Shown piece after piece: positions 1 to 8,493 of a stretch of 46,637 bases of DNA (position 1 is the first letter of the stretch; each line of letters opens with the position of its first letter). The DNA lies in contig JAPHSY010000045.1 of NCBI GenBank assembly GCA_026196495.1, forward strand, positions 1-46,637, read 5' to 3'. Source of the DNA: Magnetovibrio sp. (GTDB lineage: Bacteria; Pseudomonadota; Alphaproteobacteria; Rhodospirillales; Magnetovibrionaceae). The position numbers and the translations under genes are program-made. Under the pieces are notes generated by a model, which did not search any database, was not told the origin of the DNA, and worked only from the letters and a program-made list of their open reading frames with translations.

Positions 1-1464
1 CATAGCTGCGATGTCATCGAGTACTGCAGTTGCGGTTGGTTTGTTTTGGTAAAGCACCCGAAATGGTCCATCTGGAGCATTCATCAAACGATCACGTAGT
101 AATTGATAAGTATCTCCAATGTCATGGGGCAACGGTTGATTTGGTGTTGTGGCACTGTGGTAGTGCGCTAAGGCGCGGATCAGATCTGCATTCCACGTGG
201 CAATGATTTTGTCATCTGTAGCTGGCGCTTGTCGGTTTTTTTGTGCCTTGCGCAGTGGGGCCAATAATACTGATGCATCCTCGGCAAAGACATCCAGGGC
301 GTAGATAGCACCGGGTCCGTCAGAAAACCCATGTTCAGGAAGCGCTAAGGCGAAACGTTTGGAAAATGTTTTAAAGTTGGAGCCGAAAATTTGGTGAAGC
401 TGTTCTAATGTCCAGGTGTAATACGCACCATCTTCTTTAAGTCCGCGGGCGTTGGCACTGTCGGCATCAAAGGCACTGATGAAACCGCCAATGTCCTGGT
501 GCATAGTGTCGCGCACGAATTGAACGGTTTGATCTAAACGTAGCTTGATGTCGAGATCTTGTGTTTCGAGCCAGACACTGGTGAGCAGAGCAATCCAATG
601 GGCTTGAACGTCGAGCATCTTTTCATAATGGGGAACCCGCCAAGCTGGATCGATGGTGTAGCGAAAGAATCCACCGCCAACATGATCAAATAAAGTGCTG
701 TGAACCATGTGGTGAAGGCTCTCAATAACCGCATCCTTGAGAACTTTATTATCGGTGGTGATGGCCGTCTTCCAGATTAGGGTTAAGGCCGGCAGGTTGG
801 GAAATTTTGCACCATGTCCAAAGCCGCCCTGAAGGGGGTCAAGTTTTGTCGCTAAGGTCCGTGCAGCGTGATGGACTTTTGACATTGTAATTTCACCAGG
901 CACCGAATTCGCCATGTTATGGAGCTGGTCTAAGGCTCTGACGGCGGTGCGCTGAACGGCACCCGGATCTTCTTGGTAGGCCCGCTTCGTCGCTTGAAGA
1001 ATATCCAAGAAGCTGGGCATACCACCCCTTGCGGGTTGGGGAAAATAGCCGCCGCCCCAAAACGGTGCGCGATCAGGAGTCAGAAAAACTGTTAATGGCC
1101 AGCCGGTGGGGCCACCAAAATTGGCGACTGCATGTTGATAAGTCGTGTCGATGGCAGGTTGGCTTTCACGATCCACCAATATTGGAATGAAGTTAGCATT
1201 GATAAATTGGGCCACGGTATGGTTGGTGAAAGATTCCGCCTGCATCACGTGACACCAGTGGCATGCCAAATAACCAATAGACAATAACACCGGCTTTCCA
1301 GTTTTTTTGGCTTCAGCAAATGCAGTGTCAGACCATGTGCGCCATTGAACTGGATCGCTTGCATGAGATTGTAAATAAGGGCTTTGAGCCTGTAATAAGC
1401 CACTGGCCTGCACCGGGTGGCTAGCCAGCAAAAACAAAGTCAGTATACAGATCAATCCACGCAT
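1..1464 (-). CDS. YyaL/DUF255-type thioredoxin-domain protein, secreted form (3' end beyond window)
   Basis: The minus frame is open from an ATG at 1464 to the left edge (488 codons), so the C-terminus is missing. After a hydrophobic signal-like start (MRGLICILTLFLLASHPVQA) comes the N-terminal thioredoxin-like domain of the YyaL/SPATA20 family, with SPYLQSHASDPVQW, GYLACHWCHVM (a CxxC pair near residues 63 and 66) and GGPTGWPLTVFLTPD. The rest fits the alpha/alpha-toroid part, with GGFGHGAKFP, GGGFFRYTIDPAWRVPHYEKML and SAFDADSANARGLKEDGAYYTW. Family members run to about 670 residues, so roughly 180 should lie outside. The family's biochemical role is poorly defined. The gene starts 30 bp after gpsA ends, on the same strand, so co-transcription with tsaD and gpsA is likely. 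The signal peptide is odd, since most relatives I know of lack one. Confidence 0.88.
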   Translation of the reverse strand, partial: MRGLICILTLFLLASHPVQASGLLQAQSPYLQSHASDPVQWRTWSDTAFAEAKKTGKPVLLSIGYLACHWCHVMQAESFTNHTVAQFINANFIPILVDRESQPAIDTTYQHAVANFGGPTGWPLTVFLTPDRAPFWGGGYFPQPARGGMPSFLDILQATKRAYQEDPGAVQRTAVRALDQLHNMANSVPGEITMSKVHHAARTLATKLDPLQGGFGHGAKFPNLPALTLIWKTAITTDNKVLKDAVIESLHHMVHSTLFDHVGGGFFRYTIDPAWRVPHYEKMLDVQAHWIALLTSVWLETQDLDIKLRLDQTVQFVRDTMHQDIGGFISAFDADSANARGLKEDGAYYTWTLEQLHQIFGSNFKTFSKRFALALPEHGFSDGPGAIYALDVFAEDASVLLAPLRKAQKNRQAPATDDKIIATWNADLIRALAHYHSATTPNQPLPHDIGDTYQLLRDRLMNAPDGPFRVLYQNKPTATAVLDDIAAM

Positions 1465-1494
1465 GAAAGCCTCGCTTTCGGTGGTTAAGCCTAA

Positions 1495-2484
1495 TTATTC
1501 GGTATTCAGTGGACGACTCAGTAGTCCCGTAATGATCGCATCCAACTCAACACCGTGGTTGAGGACACCGTCTACCGCTTGGCAAATGGGCATATCTACC
1601 TGTTGGCGCCGGGCCAACTCAGTTGCGGCCTGGGCGGTGAAGACACCTTCGGTGACGGCATTACGTTCAGCTAAGATGTCATTGAGTGCACGACCTTGGC
1701 CCAGCTGAACACCTAAAGAAAAATTGCGTGACTGCATGGCACTACAGGTCAGTGTTAAATCACCCAATCCCGAAAGCCCCATCAGAGTGTGTTCATCAGC
1801 ACCCAGAACGGCCCCTAAGCGGGCTATTTCTGCAAGACCCCGGGTAATCAGAGCGGCACGGGCATTATCGCCCATTTGCCGACCTACAATAATGCCACAG
1901 GCAATGGCCATGACATTTTTTAGCGCACCGCCCAATTGGGATCCAAGTACATCGTAAGAATAATAAGGACGGAAACAACGGCTGGACAGGGCTTGGCAAA
2001 TCTTAAGCCCTAAATTCTCATCAACACAGGCAAGGGTTACAGCTGTGGGCATATCTTTGGCAACTTCGATAGCGAAGGTCGGGCCCGATAAAATGGCGAT
2101 GGGTGCTGCGTCGCCTAAGGTTTCTTCAACCACATCGCTCATCAATTTGTAGCTGCCTTGCTCAATGCCTTTGGCGCAAATGATGGCGGGGGTACCCGGT
2201 TTCCAGTGAGGCTTGATCTGCTCACAAACTGTGCGCAGAAATTGTGCCGGGGTCACCAGTAAGACGGCATCAACGTCAGCGACTTCAGCAAGATCAGTTG
2301 TGGCGCAAATGGATGGGGCCAGTATCACGCCCGGCAAAAATGTAGTGTTTTCATGGGTGTCGTTGATTGTGGTGGCAACGTTTGGTTCATGCGCCTGAAG
2401 TATAACATCACGCCCAGCACGGTTTGCCGCAATAGCCAAAGCCGTACCCCATGCACCCGCACCAATGACACCAATTTTTTGCAC
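1495..2484 (-). CDS. gpsA: glycerol-3-phosphate dehydrogenase [NAD(P)+]
   Basis: This cytoplasmic enzyme reduces dihydroxyacetone phosphate to sn-glycerol 3-phosphate, the backbone for phospholipid synthesis. The 329-residue product is of normal family length. The nucleotide-binding loop GAGAWGTA is at residues 8-15. The catalytic lysine region is GGALKNVMAIACGI, and SGLGDLTLTC is the conserved C-terminal-domain motif. I chose the GTG at 2484 because GGAGGA lies 7 bases upstream and the Rossmann fold begins at once (VQKIGVIGAGAWG). An in-frame ATG at 2529 would add 15 residues without a good ribosome site. The gene lies between tsaD and the YyaL-like gene on the same strand; this tsaD-gpsA pairing is common in alphaproteobacteria. 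Confidence 0.95.
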   Translation of the reverse strand: MQKIGVIGAGAWGTALAIAANRAGRDVILQAHEPNVATTINDTHENTTFLPGVILAPSICATTDLAEVADVDAVLLVTPAQFLRTVCEQIKPHWKPGTPAIICAKGIEQGSYKLMSDVVEETLGDAAPIAILSGPTFAIEVAKDMPTAVTLACVDENLGLKICQALSSRCFRPYYSYDVLGSQLGGALKNVMAIACGIIVGRQMGDNARAALITRGLAEIARLGAVLGADEHTLMGLSGLGDLTLTCSAMQSRNFSLGVQLGQGRALNDILAERNAVTEGVFTAQAATELARRQQVDMPICQAVDGVLNHGVELDAIITGLLSRPLNTE

Positions 2485-2559
2485 GCGTATTCCTCCAACG
2501 TTTGAATACTCTATTTTATGCACGCTCAAATCAGTTGAGACAAGGTTTCGCTTGTATTT

Positions 2560-3630
2560 TTAAGCCTTTACACCTGCTCCCGTAGCTTTGGGGGCGTCGG
2601 GGTCTAACGGCCAACGTGGACGGGGGGTAAAATCCAATTCATCGTGATCACCGCGCAACAACCGTTCAGCTCCGGCCCAGGCAATCATCGCACCATTGTC
2701 CGTGCAGTGCCTCATGGGTGGGGCGGCAAGGACTAGGCCCTGTTCATGAGCGACATCATCCAAGCGCTGACGCAGTGCGGTATTGGCGGCAACACCACCG
2801 GCGACCACCAAGTGCTGACCGTCAGGACATTGCATTTTGAATTCTTTGATGGCACGGCGGGTGCGATCGGCAATAACGTCGGCCACGGCGGCTTGAAAGC
2901 TGGCGGCCATATCATTGATATCTTGTTTCAACAATTCACCCGGTGGCAGTGCATCAACGGTGCGTCGCACCGCAGCTTTGAGCCCGGAAAATGAAAAATG
3001 ACAGCCAGGTTTGCCGCGCATGGGCCGCGGTAGGTCAAATCGTTTCGAATCCCCAAGCTCTGCAGCCGCTTCCAGGGGGGGGCCGCCTGGATAGCCAAGT
3101 CCCAACAGTTTGGCTGATTTATCAAAGGCTTCACCAACGGCATCATCAATTGTTGTGCCTAGGCGAGTGTAATCACCAACATTGCGAACAATCAACAATT
3201 GGCTGTGCCCGCCAGAAACCAGCAATAAAAGATACGGAAACGGAACTTTATTGGTGAGGCGTGCGGTCAATGCGTGACCTTCTAAATGATTGACTGCGAC
3301 AAAGGGGATGTTCTGGGCGAGAGAAATGGCCTTGGCAGTCATCACACCGACAATTACCCCCCCGATCAGACCTGGACCGCCAGTGGCCGCCACAGCGTCC
3401 AATTGATTGAAGTTTAAGTCAGCCTCTTCAATGGCTTGGTTCACCACTTGGTCGGCATATTCCAGGTGGGCACGTGCGGCAACTTCGGGCACAATGCCGC
3501 CGAATGGGCGGTGTTCTTCGATTTGGGAAAGCACTACATCGGACAAGATTTCACCATTGCCACCGTCATCTATTTTGATGACAGAGGCCGCAGTTTCATC
3601 ACAACTGGTTTCGATCCCCAAAACGATCAT
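2560..3630 (-). CDS. tsaD: tRNA N6-adenosine threonylcarbamoyltransferase TsaD
   Basis: TsaD is the catalytic subunit of the TsaB/D/E complex that transfers the threonylcarbamoyl group to A37 of ANN-reading tRNAs. The 356-residue protein begins MIVLGIETSCDETAASV, the usual start of the family. It carries the metal-binding pair H115/H119 in VNHLEGH, the ASKHA nucleotide-binding segments LLLLVSGGHSQL and VVAGGVAANTALR, and a C-terminal DNGAMIAWAG. The ATG at 3630 is preceded by AAAGG at 8 bases. It is divergent from hemC with a 98-bp gap that must hold both promoters, and it heads the tsaD-gpsA-yyaL-like run. Confidence 0.96.
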   Translation of the reverse strand: MIVLGIETSCDETAASVIKIDDGGNGEILSDVVLSQIEEHRPFGGIVPEVAARAHLEYADQVVNQAIEEADLNFNQLDAVAATGGPGLIGGVIVGVMTAKAISLAQNIPFVAVNHLEGHALTARLTNKVPFPYLLLLVSGGHSQLLIVRNVGDYTRLGTTIDDAVGEAFDKSAKLLGLGYPGGPPLEAAAELGDSKRFDLPRPMRGKPGCHFSFSGLKAAVRRTVDALPPGELLKQDINDMAASFQAAVADVIADRTRRAIKEFKMQCPDGQHLVVAGGVAANTALRQRLDDVAHEQGLVLAAPPMRHCTDNGAMIAWAGAERLLRGDHDELDFTPRPRWPLDPDAPKATGAGVKA

Positions 3631-3728
3631 GTATAAAGCCTTTGAAACTTATTGGGTGACGCTGGTTGAACTTTACGCCAAGTGGCCCTTTCATAACTAT
3701 TTTTTCTCATTCAGGGAAGAGAACTTCA

Positions 3729-4706
3729 ATGAACACCACCCCCTTTCGCATCGGCACCCGTGGCAGCCCTTTGGCTCTGGCTCAAGCTTACGAGACTCGC
3801 GATAAGCTGATTGACGCCTTTCCGGAAATGGCCGCCGAAGGGGCCATTGAGATTGTGGTGATCAAAACCACTGGCGATAAGGTTCAAGACCGCGCGTTGA
3901 TGGATGTAGGCGGCAAGGGCCTGTTCACCAAGGAAATCGACGATGCCATGTTGGATGGTGATATCGAAATTGCGGTTCACTCTATGAAGGATGTGCCGAC
4001 TTATTTGCCCAAAGGCATTCACTTGCCGTGCATGTTGGAACGCGAAGATGTGCGCGATGCATTTATTTCACTCAAGTCCGATAGTCTTTGGGACTTGCCT
4101 GAGGGCGCCGTGGTGGGTAGTGCGTCGTTGCGACGCCAATCGCAAATTCTGGCACGTCGCCCTGATCTGAAAGTTGTGACTTTCCGTGGCACGGTACAAA
4201 CGCGCTTGAGGAAATTGGAAGCGGGTGATGTGGATGCCACCATGTTGGCAACTGCGGGCCTAAACCGAATGGACATGGGCAAGCACATTACCCAAGCTTT
4301 GGACCCAGAAGACTTTGTCCCGGCTGTTGGCCAAGGGGCCATTGGCATCACCTGCATGGAAAATGATACTCGTGTAAACGAAGTGCTGGCTGCCCTCAAT
4401 CACGCCGAGACTTTCTTGCGGGTTACGGCGGAACGCGCTTTCTTGACCGTGTTGGACGGGTCTTGCCGTACACCGATTGCCGCCCAAGCCTGGGTGACAG
4501 AAAACGAACAAATGGAATTTCGCGGCTTGGTGGGTAAACCTGATGGTTCAGAAGTTCACCGCATCGAGCGCAAAGGTACAGCAACTTTGGAGGCTGCTGA
4601 AGCCATGGGTCGTGAAGCTGGTGAAGAACTGAAAGCCAAAGTCGGTCCTGACTTTTTGGTGGTGGCATCCGCGGAAAACTCACCGACACAAGCTCCCATT
4701 AAATAA
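3729..4706 (+). CDS. hemC: porphobilinogen deaminase (hydroxymethylbilane synthase)
   Basis: HemC polymerises four porphobilinogen units to hydroxymethylbilane on a covalently held dipyrromethane cofactor. The 325-residue product has the N-terminal FRIGTRGSPLALAQA, the substrate-handling region DVGGKGLFTKEID, HSMKDVPT and GSASLRRQSQIL. The cofactor cysteine is C246 in LDGSCRTPIAA. The ATG at 3729 is favoured by GGGAAGAG just upstream and by the usual family start; a longer in-frame start at 3666 would add 21 unsupported residues. It is the first gene of the hemC-hemD-mic60-hemY run, with only 14 bases between its stop and hemD. Confidence 0.97.
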   Translation: MNTTPFRIGTRGSPLALAQAYETRDKLIDAFPEMAAEGAIEIVVIKTTGDKVQDRALMDVGGKGLFTKEIDDAMLDGDIEIAVHSMKDVPTYLPKGIHLPCMLEREDVRDAFISLKSDSLWDLPEGAVVGSASLRRQSQILARRPDLKVVTFRGTVQTRLRKLEAGDVDATMLATAGLNRMDMGKHITQALDPEDFVPAVGQGAIGITCMENDTRVNEVLAALNHAETFLRVTAERAFLTVLDGSCRTPIAAQAWVTENEQMEFRGLVGKPDGSEVHRIERKGTATLEAAEAMGREAGEELKAKVGPDFLVVASAENSPTQAPIK

Positions 4707-4720
4707 GGCTCCCGTTAATA

Positions 4721-5425
4721 ATGCGATTGCTTGTCACCCGACCCAGCGCCGATAGCGCGCCTTTGTTGGCTCAACTGAAACGGATGGGACATGAAGGTTT
4801 GTCCGCACCGTTGTTGGACATCTCTGTCTTGCCTGGTGATGAGCTGAATATGGATGGTGTGCAGGCATTATTGTTTACCTCGGCCAATGGTGCCCGGGCT
4901 TTTGCCGGACGCAGTTATGAGCGTTGCCTTCCGGCTTTATGCGTTGGTGATGCCACGGCGCGTGAAGCTCTTGCCTTGGGGTTTGAAGACGTCAAAAGCG
5001 CTTCTGGGGACGTGGTGGCTTTGGCTCAATTGGTCGAACGTGAATGCCAGCCGAATGGGGGAACATTACTCCACCCCGCAGGTTCCAAGGTTGCGGGTGA
5101 TTTGGCGGGCCGGGTTGAGGCTGCTGGTTTTTCCTATCGCCGTGAAGTTTTGTATCAAGCGATTAAGGCTGATGAACTGCCTCAAGAAGCGAAAGATGCA
5201 ATTCAGGCTGGGTCTTTGGGTGGGGTGTTGATGTATTCGCCACGCACAGGTGCAGCCTTTGCGCGCTTGGTTGACAAAGCTGGTTTGACAGCGCATCTCA
5301 ACCAAGTTGATGCATATTGTTTGAGTGATGCTGTGGCCCAAGAAGTTCAAGATCTGGCATGGCGTCGTGTAAAAATCAGTGCAACACCGGATCAGGCTTC
5401 GCTTTTGGCGTTGCTCGACACATAA
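4721..5425 (+). CDS. hemD: uroporphyrinogen-III synthase
   Basis: HemD cyclises hydroxymethylbilane with inversion of ring D to give uroporphyrinogen III. Sequence conservation in this family is low. The assignment rests on the 234-residue length, the opening MRLLVTRPSADSAPLLAQL, the internal LLFTSANGARAF and AYCLSDAVAQEV segments, and its position directly behind hemC. Two alpha/beta domains are expected, and the alternating beta/alpha pattern fits. A weak ribosome site precedes the ATG. The intergenic sequence partly repeats the end of hemC (GCTCCC-TTAA motif at 4692 and 4708). Confidence 0.9.
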   Translation: MRLLVTRPSADSAPLLAQLKRMGHEGLSAPLLDISVLPGDELNMDGVQALLFTSANGARAFAGRSYERCLPALCVGDATAREALALGFEDVKSASGDVVALAQLVERECQPNGGTLLHPAGSKVAGDLAGRVEAAGFSYRREVLYQAIKADELPQEAKDAIQAGSLGGVLMYSPRTGAAFARLVDKAGLTAHLNQVDAYCLSDAVAQEVQDLAWRRVKISATPDQASLLALLDT

Positions 5426-5469
5426 TAGAACAACTGAATTAATAATAGTGATGTGGGGACATCCATCTG

Positions 5470-6744
5470 ATGACGGACAACACCGACAAAGACGTGGTTG
5501 AGATCGAAGCCGAGCCTGTTGAGGCACCGAAGCCCGAACCAACAGCTCCAGAAGACAAACCCAAAGGTGGTGGTTTTGTGTGGTTGCTGGCTTTTGTTTT
5601 GGCCGTCGGTATTGGGGGTTATGCAGCGTGGCCTTATCTGGGTGATGATGTGCATAACGCGGCATCTCCATACATCAAACAAGTTAGATCCAGTTTTGGT
5701 ATGGAGCGTCGCCCAACACAGCCGACGATGCCACCCAAGGTACAAGCTGAACCTGCTCCAAAGGTGATAGCCGAAGAGCCCCCAATGCCAGCCTCCAGCC
5801 CCGTGTCTCAAGTTGCAGAGGTGGCGCAACTTGAACCCGTCATGGCACCAGCTCCCATCGCAGAACCTGAATCTATTTATGTGTCTGAACCTGAGACACT
5901 TCCGCCAGCACCCCAACCCATTGTAGACACAAGCGGGTTGGAAAATCGCTTGGCCCAACTGGAAGCACAGACCCAAACCACCGGAGCCGACATTGCCCCG
6001 CTGGTGCGCAGTCTCACAGACCGAATGGATATTTTGGAACGCCAGATGATGAACGTTCCTGCCCCCAGTGGCGATGGCCAAGCATTATCTCGTGAAGCAA
6101 CCGGGCATATATCTGCTCTGATTGCAGATTTGCGTGCTGAGGTTACAACCTTGAAAACTCGTATTGCTGCGATGGAGGCAACACCCAAAGGCATGATTGA
6201 TCCCAGTGCATCTGCACAGGCCTTGGTTTTGTCGGTGACGCAGCTCTCAACCGCTGTCAACGATGCAGGACCCTTTGCGGCGAACCTGGATGCTTTGGAA
6301 CGCATTGGTGCTGCCGATCCGGTTATCGCTACGGCGACTTCGCGCTTGCGGATGTTTGCCGATACGGGTGTGCCCACGCAGTCAGCCCTGATCAAAAACT
6401 TCAAACCCATGTCCATTGCTGTGATGCAGGCACATAAAGCCCAAGCCCGTGAAGGCTGGTGGGATGAGGTGACGGGGACGGTTTCCGGTCTTGTGACCAT
6501 TCGTCAAACGGATCCGGCGCGTATTGATGACCCGGTTGAACGGGCACTGGCCGTTGCAGAATTGGCATTGGCGAAACGTGATGTTCAAACGGCTGTCGCA
6601 GCTTTGGCTCAATTGCAAGGTGATGAGGCTGTGGCCGCGGGGGACTGGATGCGCGCTGCCCATGCTCGTGTTGAAGCAGCGGATGCCTTGAACATTTTAC
6701 ACAACCATGCTGTTGCGGCCTTAGCCACAACAGGTGCGCAATGA
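5470..6744 (+). CDS. Mic60/mitofilin-like inner-membrane protein
   Basis: A 424-residue single-pass membrane protein. It has a short acidic, Pro-rich cytoplasmic start, one transmembrane helix at about residues 36-57 (FVWLLAFVLAVGIGGYAAWP), a long Pro/Ala/Glu-rich linker, then a coiled-coil stretch around 156-195 (LENRLAQLEAQ, LTDRMDILERQMM). The C-terminal mitofilin-like domain ends GDWMRAAHARVEAADALNIL. Alphaproteobacterial homologues of mitochondrial Mic60 occupy exactly this place between hemD and hemY and shape the inner membrane. That function is family knowledge, not shown here. The ATG at 5470 follows GGGGA at about 10 bases. Its stop region overlaps the beginning of the hemY reading frame. 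Confidence 0.85.
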   Translation: MTDNTDKDVVEIEAEPVEAPKPEPTAPEDKPKGGGFVWLLAFVLAVGIGGYAAWPYLGDDVHNAASPYIKQVRSSFGMERRPTQPTMPPKVQAEPAPKVIAEEPPMPASSPVSQVAEVAQLEPVMAPAPIAEPESIYVSEPETLPPAPQPIVDTSGLENRLAQLEAQTQTTGADIAPLVRSLTDRMDILERQMMNVPAPSGDGQALSREATGHISALIADLRAEVTTLKTRIAAMEATPKGMIDPSASAQALVLSVTQLSTAVNDAGPFAANLDALERIGAADPVIATATSRLRMFADTGVPTQSALIKNFKPMSIAVMQAHKAQAREGWWDEVTGTVSGLVTIRQTDPARIDDPVERALAVAELALAKRDVQTAVAALAQLQGDEAVAAGDWMRAAHARVEAADALNILHNHAVAALATTGAQ

Positions 6745-6767
6745 TGATGGGAATGAGGAGCTTCGCC

Positions 6768-8114
6768 ATGGTGCGTATTATCTTATTTCTGATCGCTGTT
6801 GCTGCACTGGCTTGGGGTGTGATCTGGGTTACCGATAATCCAGGGGATGTTTCACTGAATTGGGGCGGTTGGCAGATTGAAACCTCTGCCGGTGTTTTGG
6901 CTGGTGGTGTGGTAATGCTCACCATTGTTGCCGCTTTGGTTTATCGCTTTTGGTTGTTTCTCACCCGCGCGCCGGGACAAATCGGTTCGGCTTATCGTGA
7001 ACGACGTTCGCGCAAAGGCTATAAAGCACTCACCAAAGGTATGGTTGCCGTGGCTGCGGGTGATGCGGAAGAAAGTCGTCGCCAAGTTCAACGTGCTGAC
7101 GGCTTGTTGGGGGAACCGCCTTTGACGTTGTTGCTGAAAGCCCAATCAGCACAGTTGAACGGTGATGAAAAGGCCGCGGAAACTTTTTTCACCACGATGC
7201 TTGAAGAACCTGAAATGGAATTTTTGGGTTTGCGCGGGCTGTTGAATCAAGCCATTAAGCGTGGTGATGATGTGGCGGCGTTGGAATTGGCACGTCGGGC
7301 TCAGGCTCTCAAGCCCAAAAGTGAATGGCTGGCTGAGACCCTATTTGATCTGGAGGCCCGCGCGGGTACCTGGGTTGCCGCTGAAGATGCACTTAAGCAT
7401 ATGGGCAAACTCACAGGCCCCAGCAAAGGTGAAACCAAACATGCCCAGGCTATTGTTGCGTTGGGTCAAAGCCTGGAAGCCGAAAAGGCTGGTGATCCGA
7501 CCAAATCTATGAAGCTGGCTGAGAAAGCGGTATCCTTGGATACGTCTTTGACAGCAGCAGCAAAACGCCTAGCAAAAATCTACATTCATCGCGGTCACAC
7601 CAAAAAAGCCCAAGGGACTGTTGAAAAGGCCTGGGGTTTAAGTCCACATCCAGATTTGGTCGAGCTGTATTACACAGCGTGTAAAGTTGATAACCCATTT
7701 GATAAAGTCAAAGCCATGGAAGCTTTAACCAGCCATAAGCCTGGGCACTTTGAAGGTCATATCGCTCTGGCAGAAGCGGCTTTGGAGGCTGAATTGTGGG
7801 GTCAAGCGCGCACACATTTGGGGGCTGTCATGGAAGCCGGACATGAAACCCGTAAGGTGTTTAGTTTAATGGCCGCTTTGGAAGAGCAAGAACACGGTGA
7901 TGCAAATCAAGCGCGTCATTGGTTGGCGCGTGCCGCCGTGGCAGATGCTGACTCTGCCTGGGTCTGTGCGGATTGTGGTTATGTGCAGGCTGATTGGTCA
8001 GCCCATTGTTCCAAGTGCAACGGTTTTGACACTATGCACTGGACGGTCCCCCAAGGGCTCCATATGCTCAGCCACCAACACGAAACACCACTGCTTTTAA
8101 CGTCAAAAACCTGA
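6768..8114 (+). CDS. hemY: HemY-like TPR membrane protein with C-terminal zinc ribbon
   Basis: This 448-residue protein has two N-terminal transmembrane helices (ILFLIAVAALAWGVIWV and AGGVVMLTIVAALVYRFW) around a short loop, the HemY N domain, then TPR-like helical repeats. The exact biochemical role of this HemY family, distinct from Gram-positive HemY oxidase, is unsettled; it is tied to late haem or tetrapyrrole synthesis by context. The C-terminus carries CADC and CSKC pairs (about residues 400, 403, 414 and 417), a rubredoxin-like zinc ribbon recalling that of LapB. The ATG at 6768 was chosen because GAGGAG sits 7 bases upstream; earlier ATGs at 6741-6753 lie over the end of the mitofilin-like gene. 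Confidence 0.87.
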   Translation: MVRIILFLIAVAALAWGVIWVTDNPGDVSLNWGGWQIETSAGVLAGGVVMLTIVAALVYRFWLFLTRAPGQIGSAYRERRSRKGYKALTKGMVAVAAGDAEESRRQVQRADGLLGEPPLTLLLKAQSAQLNGDEKAAETFFTTMLEEPEMEFLGLRGLLNQAIKRGDDVAALELARRAQALKPKSEWLAETLFDLEARAGTWVAAEDALKHMGKLTGPSKGETKHAQAIVALGQSLEAEKAGDPTKSMKLAEKAVSLDTSLTAAAKRLAKIYIHRGHTKKAQGTVEKAWGLSPHPDLVELYYTACKVDNPFDKVKAMEALTSHKPGHFEGHIALAEAALEAELWGQARTHLGAVMEAGHETRKVFSLMAALEEQEHGDANQARHWLARAAVADADSAWVCADCGYVQADWSAHCSKCNGFDTMHWTVPQGLHMLSHQHETPLLLTSKT

Positions 8115-8121
8115 AACAGCG

Positions 8122-8150
8122 TTGACGTCAGGGCTTGTGAGGATTAAAAG
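8122..8150 (+). promoter_or_regulatory. candidate sigma-70 promoter for tRNA-Thr
   Basis: TTGACG at 8122-8127, a 17-base spacer and TAAAAG at 8145-8150 match a housekeeping promoter in five and four positions. The predicted start lies about 25 bases before the tRNA, right after hemY, so the tRNA need not depend on read-through from the hem operon. Confidence 0.5.
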
Positions 8151-8180
8151 AGCCCGTCTCAATGAAGATACATAGATTAT

Positions 8181-8256
<76 letters not shown>

Positions 8257-8280
8257 TTATTTCGCACGAATGTGCACCTT

Positions 8281-8316
8281 CGGGCTTCCTTACCATAGCG
8301 TCAGGAAGCCCGTTTT
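8281..8316 (+). terminator. rho-independent terminator after tRNA-Thr
   Basis: A perfect 10-bp stem, CGGGCTTCCT paired with AGGAAGCCCG, with a 12-base loop and TTTT directly after the stem. It lies 24 bases after the tRNA CCA end. Confidence 0.88.
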
Positions 8317-8493
8317 GTATTGGAGCCAAGTGGAACGTATTGAAAACTCAGAAAACTGTATTCCCCAAACCCCTTAACTATGAGACACTTTTAGGACATT
8401 GGTGCTTTGGGGTTCAACATCTTCTAGCTGGGCTGGTTGGGGTTGCGTTTGCATGTGCTGTCGACAGCGCAGCGGCACGAAAGACTAGGTTTT

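Noticed and set aside
5392-6081. 229-codon open frame on the minus strand opposite the mitofilin-like gene
   Set aside because: It is antisense to a well-supported gene, has a low-complexity Trp/His/Cys/Gly-rich product and no family resemblance.
8131-8155. GGGCT/AGCCC inverted repeat between hemY and the tRNA as a hemY terminator
   Set aside because: Only five pairs, a 15-base loop and no T run; it overlaps the probable tRNA promoter.
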